Shown: positions 33,900-45,376 of the stretch, piece by piece
Layout: every line of letters starts with the position of its first letter
How positions within the stretch are numbered: the first letter of the stretch is position 1
Source of the DNA: Paraescarpia echinospica
Lineage: Eukaryota > Annelida > Polychaeta > Sabellida > Siboglinidae
Length of the DNA: 64,000 nt
Reading direction: 5' to 3'
Assembly (NCBI GenBank): GCA_020002185.1
Contig: CM034531.1
Location: 78,163,845-78,227,844, forward strand
Notes under the pieces: generated by a model
Told to the model about the DNA's origin: nothing
Databases searched by the model: none
What the model saw: the letters and a program-made list of their open reading frames with translations, nothing else
Program-made: the position numbers and the translations under genes

Positions 33900-35450
33900 A
33901 TTAAACGATTTTTCTCAAAATAAGCTGAAGTGGCGAAGGTTTTTGCGGTCGGCTTGTCTTGTTTACGCTTTCAAGTTGACTGGATGTTCTCTCGCTTTAT
34001 TCTTTCAACAAAGTTGGATCTGTGTGGAACCGTACAATAAATTATTGTTCCTCTATTATGACTAGGGCCTATTACATTGGAATACCACACTATAACCCAT
34101 TCTTAAGCTCGCTTCGACTCAACACCTATCGTTGTAAACATGCTGTGAATGTATTGAAAGTGCTGGTAGGCGTCATAATACCACGTGGTCGCCTAGCTCA
34201 TTAACTATCAACTTTCCGCGGGAATCAGGACACCGATAGGTTTAAAATCTGATTTAAGCTATCAATGCATTTTTTCTGTATTTTGATCATATTACTAAAT
34301 GTTACGTACAATGCTATACATTGTGAACACATGGAAACTGGGATTTAGCTGCTGCCTTGTTTTTAGTTCCTTTAACTTGTCGCCCGCTAATCTTGACTAC
34401 CTTTATTCCGTGAGATGGCGCCACCGATTACATTCCCTACATGTGATATACTTTCGCTAAGTAGTGCATCAGTTTTGTCTTAATACAAAATCTTATTAAT
34501 GACGATACTACTAAGATTACTTTATTTTGGAGGTGGAATGTTAATTACTTTATAAAAATATTAATAGTTTATCAAATACCAACAATGTTTTAATGGAAAA
34601 CAATACAATAAACAGTTTTTCACTAATACCCATGTAAATGAGACAATCCTACAATTGCTAAGCAAACCAATAATATATATATATATATATATACATATAT
34701 ATATACACGTAATTTTATTAAAAAAAGCTGTATGACAGAGTGTAAATTTTTCCGATTCGTTCTACTTGAAGCAAAGCATCATGGTTAACTACCGAATCCA
34801 CAAGTTAACAAAACACCGTCTACAATCTTCATTTAGTGCGAGACGAATCTATAAATCGGAAGTAGAACTCTTCTGTGTGGGGTAATGTTTCCGGTCTGGT
34901 CGTTAGAGTCCCTGCTCACGCATACTGCGACGATCACAGAAAGAGCGACCCGATGTGAGTAAATATGTAATATACAGTTATGGAGCAAAAAAGCCGGTGT
35001 ATAACAGGTGCACCATCCGATTGCATCAGTGTTAAAGTCTTCTGCGTTACAGCGACTCGGCAATACGTAGGTGAAGAGCATTTGGCGTTTCCTGCAACAA
35101 TAGTGGCGGCAAGATCTCGTAGCTCGAGCGGGTCTGGTACAACGTTTTACTTCTCTAGGCACAACGGGTTGCCGCCTGCAACATTCAAGGTGATGATGAA
35201 GATGACGGCGACTAAAGCATTATTACACACAACCGTTTGGTTTCGTGCGCTTAAGTTTGTAGTTACATTATTGAATTGGTAGTTTCCGCTACAACAGCTA
35301 CATCAACAGTATCGACAACAACATTAGCATATGTAGCAACGGCGACAATAAAACATATATTATAACAAAAACAAGCTTGTACTACTACAGCTGCTGCTGT
35401 TGCTGCTAACACCTTACACCAATAGTAATGGTCACTTTTGTGTTGCCACT
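33900..35450. other. AT-rich stretch, no gene seen
   Basis: Searched for the missing last exon of the minus-strand solute-binding-like gene, without a convincing candidate. There is a TA repeat at 34674-34700. Confidence 0.35.
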
Positions 35451-35454
35451 ACTG

Positions 35455-35592
<138 letters not shown>

Positions 35593-35639
35593 ACAATATC
35601 AAATTCTGCGTGATAAATAGGAAAATAGTAAAGGTACAT

Positions 35640-35957
35640 TTTTATGTAGCGCAGTTTCCAGTCTTCGGAATTGCTAAATACGCTTTACACTTCACTCCCT
35701 GGCAGAACTGTTCAATCGAATACCATATCAACTTCTCTGGGAAGCATTCAGCCACGATGCAATTAATCCGCGGAGACTATTCGTACACACATATCCACCA
35801 TTGTATATAGCCAGGTACTCATTCATGCAGCTGAGTGAATTGGATCAACGCACAGTGAACGAACTTGTCCAAGGTTCGAAACGGCAGCACATAAGTTAAA
35901 CCTGGTCTCTCGATTGAGAGTGCGATGCTCTAAACACTGCGCCACTGCGCCCCACCT
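35640..35957 (-). mobile_element. tRNA-derived SINE, copy A
   Basis: Minus-strand head at about 35957 with a pol III A-box-like GTGGCGCAGTG. A body and tail (aagcgtattt, gaagactgg, actgcgc) are shared with 62310-62620. The B box is degraded relative to the other copy. It lies about 30 bases downstream of the last visible exon of the solute-binding-like gene, inside its intron or 3' region. Confidence 0.75.
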
Positions 35958-35988
35958 AATATGTAGACACCTATTATTGTGTACATAC

Positions 35989-36190
35989 CATATGCTTTGT
36001 TGGCGATGTTGCACATGCGCTTGAAATCGTCGCCGGCGACAACCTTTTTGACAGCGTCGTCGAACCACCGCATCACATTGATCATATCCTTCCGCATCAT
36101 GAAAGCAGGGCCGGTCTTGGCGCAACTGATCTTCGACCCCAACTTCTTGTATCCATCCGCCAAGCTCTCTTTCAAGAAAGCGACATCGAT
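35989..36190 (-). CDS. Solute-binding-like gene, coding exon 6 (last one found)
   Basis: Acceptor gttcctcaatag. Encodes IDVAFLKESLADGYKKLGSK, SCAKTGPAFMMRKDMINVMR, WFDDAVKKVVAGDDFKRMC and NIANKAYG. In the family the helix before the end (W.....L...G....C) is nearly terminal, so only a short final exon should be missing. Donor GTATGT at 35988. Confidence 0.7.
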
Positions 36191-37584
36191 CTATTGAGGA
36201 ACACATGTTTACAGTTAATCAGATTTACATCCAAAACAATAACATCCAGTAGGCATGTCTTGTCTTGTTTCATCTACGCTGCATTTTAACTAATTTTAAA
36301 TAGAGCCACGTCATGCCCATTTCACCCTTCTGACATCTGACAGTTTGAAGTGAATACCACCCTCTTCCTCCTACCACTTCTCCACAGCTCTCTGGAATGG
36401 ATAAATGACTGAATGAATACATTAATGAATGAATAAATAAATGAATTAATTTATGTATATGTGTGCATGCGTGTACGTGTGTGCGTTCGTGCGTATGCGT
36501 GCATGTGCATGCGTGTGACATGAACACACACGTTCACACACGCACACACGCACACACGCAGGCACACACGAACGCACACACAGGAACAAATGACGCACGC
36601 ACGCACGCACGCACAAACACACATGCACGCACTTACACACATACACACATACAATCATACACACACACACCCACGCGGGGTATCTTCCATTGTATCTTAC
36701 GTACATCGCCGTTGTCAAGGGCTGACTTGAGGGCATCGAACGAGTTTTTGACGACGACCTTTTTGAACCGCTTATTGTGTCTCCTTAGACATTCGTTATT
36801 GGTCCAGAAAACGCCGTGAACTCCTGTGACGCAAACGATATACGTCAGCACAATCCTGCTGCTTTATGTGACGGGATCGAGTAGTAGCTGTAATCCCGTC
36901 TTCGTGATAATAACTATGATATGAGTAATCTTGGAATGATACGTGAATAATAAATGAGGTATAGTGTAATATTACATTTTTACATTTCTCTTTGCAAGTA
37001 ACGCACTCATCTCATTTACTGATTTATATCCTTAACAGGCAATTATGAACGTAAACGTTTTGTATAATATTGCTCTCAAACAAATTTACGTGCAGTACAA
37101 TCACAATATGTTTAAAATTTAAGCGTTTGATAATTGCATCAAAATTTACATACAATTCCCGCACAAATAGCGTATCATTTGGATGCAATTTGAGTTGTGT
37201 ACAGTTTACTTTAAACAACACATTACCGACTGTTTGTGCGGGTGGATCGACGGAACTTAGCAAAGACCCCTTCGCGGCATATATGTAGGCAGCTGACTCC
37301 TGGGCGTATGCTCCCATGAAGGCGTACGACCTCCCTCGGTCAGTGTTATGGTTGAAGTTTCCGCACACGTCAAACCAACGACTGTTTAGACCTGTGAGGA
37401 AACGAACAAAATAACACGATATAACATTAGATAAAGATCAGTGTACTTTGGATAGGAAAAAGTACTCATTTTCACAAAGGACAATAAATTACTGGAACAA
37501 ATTTTCTGATGATTGTGTTGATTGTCGCAGTGCGAATATGTTTAAAAATAGAATCGAGAGATAAGGGCGTATATAGAAAAGTAT

Positions 37585-37649
<65 letters not shown>

Positions 37650-38872
37650 GTGTGTACATATATATGTCGCTGTCCCCAGCAACAGTATGCTATGCTATGC
37701 CTACATTTAGCGCCACCTACCGAGCGAGTACTGTAGTGTGTTATTATAACACGAATTGGAGTTGACGGTGACGCAAGTCTTCCCGGCTATTTGGCAAGCT
37801 TCCCGCGTCACATCCACCGCCAGTCCCATCACCGTCCCAGACGCCTCATCTCTGCCAACGTCATCGGGTAAATAACAATTAACAACGAGTTATTTCGAAT
37901 TTGCAATCGCCAACATGGTGGCCGGAACTGAGCGTCAGAGTTTGCTTGGAGTTACAGGATTGGGATTAGGAATTTACCATAATGTCTTACATGTTACGCA
38001 TTGATCAGAATCCGGATGTTTCCCACAATCCTTCACTTCGCTAGATTGACAGAGCTGTTCGTGGCTTTGAAGTGACTACGCCACACACGAACTACAAGTG
38101 TTATAGACGTATCCGCTAGGTGGCAGCATCGCATTTCCACTGCCAACAGTGCAATCCGTTTTAAATAGTGATCTTGCGTCTAATTGATACGTTGACATAA
38201 CTCTTAATTTTGTACACGAAAACACTTGTCTTGTAGGATAACCCTTAATTCGTGTTCAAGACATACAAATCCTCTGCCCATAAACACTACTGAGCTGAAA
38301 ATGTTCTGACCAGCAAGACCTTCAACTTCATGTAATAAAAGTCCACCGAAGGCTCCACTCAACATTTGGTGGTCTGTACTATTATATATTCATTACATGT
38401 GAACACCACTTTATTTATTTGCATTATTAGCTTTTTTAAACTTGTACGAATGTCAATAGTTGCTGACGAGCTGACGGCCATACGGGCTGGCACGTTTTGA
38501 CAGTTCCCAGTCCTACTGAAAATGTGACGGTCTCGGGCCTCCAGACCGGCAATTTCGAAAACGTAATTATAACCATCAAATTATTGAAAATGCGCAAGTT
38601 TTACTGGTAAACAGTGAAGATTGTTCCCTGTGTGGGGAGTTAAAGTGTCACTCACATGAACTCATGGGGCCGGTCACCATCAGAGAAGGAGAAGGTGTAG
38701 ATTCTCTGGTCGCCTACAGGCGGCACATAGTAGGCGTGTCCTCTGCAATGACAGTTTTTGATTTTGTAAAATATCACGCATACTATGACTGTAATAAGAT
38801 GTGTTACTTTGATCTATATATATATATATATATATTTATATTTAAAACACTGTGAAAATTATAATTATATAC

Positions 38873-38922
<50 letters not shown>

Positions 38923-39027
38923 CGGCCACCACCACCACCAACAACAACAACAATAACGAAGCCGATGTCGACGATGACGATGACAAACACCACCACCACC
39001 ACCACCACCACCACCACCACCACCACC

Positions 39028-39058
<31 letters not shown>

Positions 39059-40228
39059 CCACCACCACCAGTCATCACTCATATACCCGTATACTTACCC
39101 AAGCCACAAGGTACAACAAACCAGCAACAGGTAAACTGTCGTCATTGTCGATGTTTCTAGACACAACCTGGAAGAAACAATAATAGCAATTGACCATCCG
39201 CCGTATTACTGCTATATAACATATCGACAAAGTAGTCACATGACTTCAAAAGTATTTTTACTTCAATGTTTTTCCTTTCAAACTTTTAATAAATTTGCTT
39301 TGCATAGCTAATGTGTATATTTGTATATTTAATTTATATATTTAGTTGTGCATTCATCATGTTAGATTTGTTTGAATAAACTGTTTGACTTGACTTTACA
39401 TGGCATGAGTGGACATCTTTTTAACTTTCTTTTGACAACAAGTTCGTCCACATTAATGTGCCAGTGATTTTGTCTTTAGTTTATATTCGAAATCTAGGAG
39501 TTAAATCAATGTCTTGTTCTAAATATCAAGCAGTAAGTTAACAACACAGCATTGTCATGTTTCAACATTTTCAATCACGAACTAGTATAACAAACGCAAA
39601 CTAGACTTGCTCTGTTGCAACGCAGTTAGATGGGTGCAGGAAATGTTCCTTCTGGTGCCAAGGATAAAAAATGACTCCACCATGAACTTGTGGCGTCTCG
39701 TCTAGGCTGCTATGTAATAATGACTGATGAAATGTCGCGAAGCGGTCGACCGTCACGAAGGTGGGGAAACCATGTCACGAGTGGGTGTGGAAATTCATTC
39801 GCCTACTCAGTGGTTTCACTGGCGCCGAATGTTGTTTTCCACGGTTGAGTGCCCGCGGACGTAATTGACATTCTAATGAATAATGGAGCGCTTTGAACTA
39901 CTTTAGTAGTAATGAAAATGTGTAGGAGACAATTTTGAGCTGTAGAAATAAAAAAAGGAGACTCGTACACACGCAGGCAACACGCGAACAAAAACATGTA
40001 CGCGCGCACGCATCCACAGACACACACAGCCGCACACGTACAGTAATTAACAGCGATGTTTAATCACGATGTTTAATCATCGTCGATTACATTAATCTCC
40101 AATGCGTTTGTGGGAATGCATGATGATGAATAAGGCGTTGTCATTAGTTCAATGTAGCTTCCCTTTTTATTAGTTATTTAGAAATAAATTACTCATAAGA
40201 AAATTCTTGTTGGTTGACTGACTAATAT

Positions 40229-40274
<46 letters not shown>

Positions 40275-41470
40275 TAGTTCTTTATTTTGACCCATATACA
40301 CATCACTAAATTTGTGAGTATGTGAAACATAAATATAATAATAACAAATAGTATATAAATGATCGCGTGGGTGAGGGGGACTCCCATTAAGGCTAGAAAG
40401 CCGCTCTCATGGGAGTCACCTATTTAATATTAATGGCAAACGTTCCTAGGTGTATAAAATAGATCGGCAAACCGAATAAGACAGGTAATGCTTATAACCT
40501 GACAGTTTACATGATTATGGTTTGAATGGTTATTCCTCCAGGGAGCTGTACATAATTACTTATTTCTGTGTATGTGATGATCAAATATTGTTTCTTGTTA
40601 TCCCGTTTACGAAACGTTTAAATAGGCGTACAGCTATCTTATCAATTTATCTGTTGTGATTGTATTGATAACGTATCTTTATTTAATTAATATTAACAAG
40701 TAAGATTTATAAATGTTTTGCCTAATTGTTAGTAAAAAATAGGGACAGAACTATATTCGTCTTCTTGTGTTATTGCCGAATCTACGCTAACTTGCCTAGA
40801 TATGAATATACGAGATGGACGTTGCAGCTAATATACCATCCGGATAAATTACTCAAAGTTGTAGGTTATTTTAGTTCTTTTTTTAAATAATTGATACATC
40901 ACCCAGGGCTAAACTGCAATGTCTTGACCGGACAAGGAAACACGAATTACTGAAAATAGTGCGGAGACAAGCGCGTAGGCATGCAATTCTAGACGCCACA
41001 CAAGTTACTGGAGACTGAATCACATTACTGGAAATTACCAGATTCACATAACATAATCACGCAATAGATCGCTGGCGCGATCACGTAGATTCGTGGCGTC
41101 GTTTGATCTGCAAAAACGCTTCGTTCCGGCGACGGAGCTGCGATGACACCATATCGCACTGTGTATGCGCATACTGTTAAACACAGCATAAGGAAATTAC
41201 ACACGTTTACGCACACATTCTCACTTAGTTACTTACTTAATTACTTAAAAATCAGCCATACTCTGATTGACAATATTCAACATACTCGTCATCTGACACC
41301 TTCCAAAAAGCGTTAATAAAATTGTCTTACCTACGATACAATTCAACTTAGAATTCGGCTTACCTGTCACGACGAGACCTGGTCACACACTCTGTCGGTC
41401 CTACTCGGAGCCCCGCCCGTCAAATGGCGTGACGGGGTGCGCGGGGGTCGACAAAAGTCCTGTCCCCGCA
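35989..41470 (-). CDS. Secreted solute-binding-protein-like gene (gene span)
   Basis: Seven exons on the minus strand (41364-~41470 non-coding, 39099-39167, 38656-38742, 37721-37851, 37227-37391, 36705-36823, 35989-36190) join with matching phases into about 250 codons without a stop. The protein starts with a signal peptide (MTTVYLLLVCCTLWLG). It then has the layout of bacterial family 3 extracellular solute-binding proteins (also the fold of glutamate-receptor ligand domains): VMGLAVDVTREACQIAGKTC early, RWFDVCGN in the middle, FKKVVVKNSFDALKSALDNG at the second-lobe crossover, then TGPAFMMRKDMINVMRWFDD and DDFKRMCNIANKAYG at the end. Cysteine pairs fit an extracellular protein. It presumably binds a small ligand outside the cell; which one is unknown. 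The final exon is missing from my reading. Confidence 0.7.
36455..36675. repeat. GT/CA-rich tract in an intron of the solute-binding-like gene
   Basis: GTGCGT-type repeat changing to ACACGC and CACA-type repeat, so the two halves are partly inverted copies of each other. Confidence 0.85.
36705..36823 (-). CDS. Solute-binding-like gene, coding exon 5
   Basis: Acceptor cgtttgcgtcacag. Encodes VHGVFWTNNECLRRHNKRFK, then KVVVKNSFDALKSALDNGD. This is the second-lobe segment in which solute-binding proteins recognise a key sequence (V....S...A...L..G..D). Of two possible donors, GTACGT at 36704 keeps the reading phase with the next exon. Confidence 0.68.
37227..37391 (-). CDS. Solute-binding-like gene, coding exon 4
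   Basis: Acceptor tcgtttcctcacag. Encodes NSRWFDVCGNFNHNTDRGRS, AFMGAYAQESAAYIYAAKGS, and an LLSSVDPPAQTV tail. The D....N...R pattern corresponds to the family's ligand-cleft loop and the hinge. Donor GTAATG; phase 1 at both ends. Confidence 0.7.
37584..37650. repeat. (GT)n microsatellite
   Basis: About 30 GT units inside an intron of the minus-strand gene. Confidence 0.95.
37721..37851 (-). CDS. Solute-binding-like gene, coding exon 3
   Basis: Encodes IDEASGTVMGLAVDVTREAC, then QIAGKTCVTVNSNSCYNN and TLQYSL. The G..VDV...AC pattern matches the first-lobe G.DVDL helix of family 3 solute-binding proteins. Donor GTAGGT. Confidence 0.7.
38656..38742 (-). CDS. Solute-binding-like gene, coding exon 2
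   Basis: Acceptor tgtcattgcag. Encodes GHAYYVPPVGDQRIYTFSF and then SDGDRPHEF, the start of the mature protein. Enters and leaves in phase 2; donor GTGAGT. Confidence 0.65.
38813..39070. repeat. (TA)n, (GT)n and (ACC/AAC)n microsatellites
   Basis: TA run 38813-38833, GT run 38878-38921, and trinucleotide ACC/AAC tract 38926-39070, all in the intron behind the signal-peptide exon. Confidence 0.95.
39099..39167 (-). CDS. Solute-binding-like gene, signal-peptide exon
   Basis: Acceptor ttgtttcttccag. The ATG is at 39145-39143. It encodes MTTVYLLLVCCTLWL plus two bases of a Gly codon, a classic short secretion signal. Donor GG then GTAAGT. Confidence 0.7.
39180..41360. other. Intron, no further exon seen
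   Basis: Between the 5' UTR exon and the first coding exon. AT-rich, with an (AGAC)n repeat (40230-40273). Confidence 0.45.
40230..40273. repeat. (AGAC)n microsatellite
   Basis: About 11 tetranucleotide units with one AAAC interruption. It is followed at 40379-40418 by a hairpin-forming gactcccat ... atgggagtc pair. Confidence 0.9.
41364..41470 (-). other. Probable 5' UTR exon of the solute-binding-like gene
   Basis: A CG-rich minus-strand segment ending TCGTGACAG then GTAAGC (donor at 41363). It lies upstream of the first coding exon, which has its own acceptor (ctttttccag-like, tttcttccag) before the ATG. The 5' limit is a guess and no TATA box was recognised. Confidence 0.4.
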
Positions 41471-41479
41471 GGCAGCTGC

Positions 41480-42660
41480 ACGACTAGCGTCGAAGTTGTA
41501 TTTTCAAGCGCTGGTCACGTGACTCCGCATTGTCCTTCTCTGTCGCGTGGCAAGCGGCGATGAGTTATGCTTGCTTTGGTCGATATTTGTGCCAATATTA
41601 TGCATCGCAAACAACGATAAAAGGGGTAATGCCAAAAGATTCAGTACTCATGTCATTTGTATAACCATATGAGAAATGGAAATAGTGCTAGAATCCGTAT
41701 GAGCTTCACTCTTCTCTCCCCACTGCCTCGGTGATGTCTCTCATGTTCGTCACGAAGATGAACCGTGACGGTTGACAATAATATGCAGCCGACTGCTCGG
41801 ATTCATGTGTGTTTCATGCTAGATAACATCGTTTATCTGTGAGATTTTAAGTAGAGTATGTTGTTTTCACATTAGATACTTTAAAAGAGACATGATATCA
41901 CCGGGATTGTTAATTAAAAAAAATACGAAATTATCTCAGTACCACATGTTTCAGGAAGTGTAACCTTTGCAAACGTTTTTCCATTTTTAAGTTTATTATG
42001 GCTCTCTGTGGTGCTTCCATTATGTATAAAACTTTAGATTTTTTGCATTATTTCATAATATTTTGGACGATATCCCCAAAGACAGGCGACGAACATTTAA
42101 CGAGTTTTCTCAGTGTTGCCTACAGTTTAGTCCGGGTTTTGGCCAGTGAACCGTGCATTAATGTCTGCACGATGTTTTTTTTGCATTTTTGTGATGTTTA
42201 AGCATTCAAAGTCAGTAGTCCGACGGATGCCACCCTGGTACACTTGAGTATTTTTGCATAAACTCATTAATATGCAAACTGGTCATCATTATTAAAATAT
42301 ATGCCACTTTTCTGAATATCTCGAATTATAAACATCCAAGCGACCAAAATGATGTGTCCAAACGCATGTTTTCAGGGTATCTGGGTATGATTATGTCAGT
42401 GAACAAATTACAGTATGCATATTTGTCGCATGAATATGCAAATTAGCTCTGATCAATATAACTTATCTTATATCTCCTCAATAGGTGAGGGATAGGCGCT
42501 AGTTAACGGACCGACTTAAATGCCTCCCTCTCCATACAAACAACCAAATTGTATATCATTTGAAAACCTTATATATCCCCATCACAACGAGGCCTATCTT
42601 AGAACTAGTTTGACTCCAAGGTCAAACAAGGCCACCGTCAAATTATAATATTTAACGTAA
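41480..42660. other. AT-rich stretch, no gene seen
   Basis: Upstream of the minus-strand gene. No promoter motif recognised and no supported exon. Confidence 0.4.
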
Positions 42661-43180
42661 TAATAATAATAATATTCCCAGGATCCTAAATCCTCAGGAA
42701 TCTGAGCTCAGACGCGCAACATACAAGAATCGTTGGCAAATCGTTAACAGGGACGAGTAAGAGTCGTCATTAAAGCAAGGGACCGCCGAAGGTTAGGATG
42801 GGAATACAATTTCAAATAAATAAGTCTTCAGTTTTTTTACGAAAGGTATCTATAGTCTCTGATGATTTTAAAGCGATAGGGAGTTGATTCCAGATTTTTG
42901 GTGCAGCTACAGAAAAAGCACGTTTGCCAATATTAAGCTTGGTTTTCGGAACAAAAAGTCGTTGTGAAACAGATGATCTGAGATTCCTGGAGATATCGGA
43001 AAAACGAAGAAGACTAAACAAATAGGATGGATGCTGCGTAGAAAGGGTACGATGTGTGATAGTGGCTAATTTGAATTGTATTCGATATGCAAATGGAAGC
43101 CTATGTAATTGTTTAATAGGGGCAGAGATGGTGAGAAACGAGGTGCTTTTAGTACCACACATGCTAAACAATTTTGTACA
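42660..43180 (-). mobile_element. CR1/L2-like LINE 3' fragment
   Basis: The minus-strand frame 43171-42812 encodes SAPIKQLHRLPFAYRIQFKL, then RSSVSQRLFVPKTKLNIG and KRAFSVAAPKIWNQLPIALK. These are the conserved last blocks of CR1/L2-type reverse-transcriptase proteins (LHWLP...R..K, R.F...AP..WN.LP). The sequence downstream to about 42660 is probably its 3' UTR. Confidence 0.8.
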
Positions 43181-43189
43181 TGTTGGAAT

Positions 43190-45270
43190 TTAGCTAAGTC
43201 CTTTTTAGCAATATTGCTTAGGAGAGAGTTGCAGATATCGACGGCGACATTTTGCTTGTACTATGTCTAATGACATCCATGGTGCCGGTAGGCGAACTTT
43301 TACTTTTATTTTTTGTTTGTTTGGGGGCATGTTTATCAAGAAGACTATGTAACGACCATATCCTGTCCAAATGTTTTTTTTTGCGAACTATGTAAATATA
43401 CTTGTATATATATGTATATATTTCGAGGAACTCTCCCTAGAACAAGGCTATGTTTTTATCGCAGCATTTACGGTTACCTATAGCGTATATTTCGGTATAT
43501 ATCGGCAACTACTCGGGGCAATTTTCGCAGGAAATTCAGCCACGAGAAGTCAAGTGTTCCAACTCGAGACGATCCCTCAATGACCTACTTCCAGTTTTGC
43601 CAGATTGACCAGAAACGGGAGATTACGACATTTTGCTACGGCCATTGATCTGGAGCGGACGCGGTAAGAAACAAACACAATTCCATTTTAATGTATCAAT
43701 ATTGTTATAATCTGGAGACTCCCTTCTGTTTAACAGCTAAATAATGAAATAACAAGATCCCTAGAATTGCGTGTATTGTCTTTTGAGTAGAGCGAGAGTC
43801 AAAGTCATTCCCGTCTCCTGTGACCCGAATTTATAGATCGATTTTCGAACGGATTTTCGTAAATCTTGTGCGTGCTGCATGATGTGTAAACATGCTATAG
43901 TAGATCTGCGTTTTGCCGTGATAACATTGAGGGGTCGTATCCAAACCCCGTAGAGCTGCACGAGGGCTCTGGTGGGGGATTCTCAATCACACTTCGCACT
44001 AAAAAATCTTCAATCACACTAAATTTTCACCATTCTGGAAGTCGGACAGCCGGGTACTTTTTCGCGTGATTTAATTTTACGTAGCAACGCCTTCGCCATA
44101 TTGTTTTGGGGGATAAAATCGCAAAAAAATATGCAGGGAAGTATAACTATAAGGCTGTTGCACTAAATTTTACGTTTTTTCATAGTTCACACTTTCAGAA
44201 TGCTTTGTTGTTTATATATTTGCACGCGATGACCAATCTCTAAGTAACCGTAAATACAATTTTGCCGTGGATACATATAAAATTATGCTAATTACGGTAT
44301 TTGGAACCTAGTTTCCGACTATTACGGATTTTACGGCGTGCTATGTTTATGTCTGACACTTCTGATTTCCTGTGACGTGACTTGGCCATAACTCAAGATT
44401 ATCAGCCGAAATGTTGAAGTTCATATTTACAAATGTATATAATAAATTACACAATGAACGTCATTTTACGTGTTGTTGTCAGTCTGTCAGTGACAGTGTA
44501 TTGACTATTGTATTCTGTGATGGGCGTACATTTTCCCCTCTCACTGTGCCTGTGGCCGCCGGAGTTTGGTCTGACGTTGTGACAGCTAACATAGCGCTAG
44601 GTTCAGTTTCTGCCCCTCTTAAATTTAATTATGTTTTTACAAAATTTATAATCCCCAAAAAGTGTTGTGCATGGACTCAATATCAGTAGTTTCAATGACA
44701 ATGGAGTGCAAACAGATTTAGCCTTTTAGGGTTTTCTGTGAAATATTTCCGACTTCTTATACTTAGAACCAAAATTTAAAATGAAATTTCACGGAACGCG
44801 GAAGCCGCCTATTTCTGCTTATAAACAGCTCCACTGTGTGGTAACGCAACATACTAAAATGATTAAACTACGCGAAGCCGTTCGATATATTTCATGTGGT
44901 AACTAATAAGAATACGTATTTGACATATTCACCTCTCAAGAAACATTCTTTCGTTCTGCAAATATTTCAAATATAACACTTGTTTTCAGTGTGATAAACT
45001 GAAATGTGGCGTTTGTTTACATCACGGTCATCGATGTGTCATTCAGTACAAAAATTTGTCTCAAAAGCCTGTATACCTTTTTTAAAGATATGTACACATC
45101 ATCTAGCAGCTACAAGGAGGGTGCGGGGCGGTGCATTTACATATATATTTGAGTTCTTTGGAAAATGGGTGTCATGTGCTGAACATAAATGTATATACAT
45201 GCACAGAGATACAGTTGTCTTGTCATATAAATGCTCAGTCGGGAATACAGTCCATATATATTTCTTTGCA
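43190..45270. other. AT-rich stretch before the B-box-like gene
   Basis: No supported exon. Upstream non-coding exons of the next gene may lie here. Confidence 0.35.
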
Positions 45271-45271
45271 G

Positions 45272-45376
45272 ATCATCATGTCGTGTAACCAGTATACGAA
45301 CAAGCTTGGCATATTATTTTGCCGTCAGTATGATCTGACTTACTGCCCACCATGTTGGAGTATATTTCACAGAAAG
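45272..45376 (+). CDS. B-box-like gene, exon 1
   Basis: Acceptor atttctttgcag, six bases of leader, then ATG (45278). Encodes MSCNQYTNKLGILFCRQYDL and TYCPPCWSIFHRK, most of the first zinc module. Donor GTAATC, phase 0. That an acceptor precedes the ATG implies an upstream non-coding exon. Confidence 0.6.

Noticed and set aside
34833..35282. Frames on both strands considered for the last exon of the solute-binding-like gene
   Set aside because: None begins with the required phase and a Cys-containing short end.
41025..41216. Minus-strand frame starting MCVNVCNFLMLCLTVCAYTV as a secreted protein
   Set aside because: The hydrophobic start is suggestive, but there is no homology, no splice partner, and it lies in the intron of the solute-binding-like gene.
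44411..44689. A 92-codon plus-strand frame
   Set aside because: No recognisable motif, no splice context, AT-rich codons; most likely chance.
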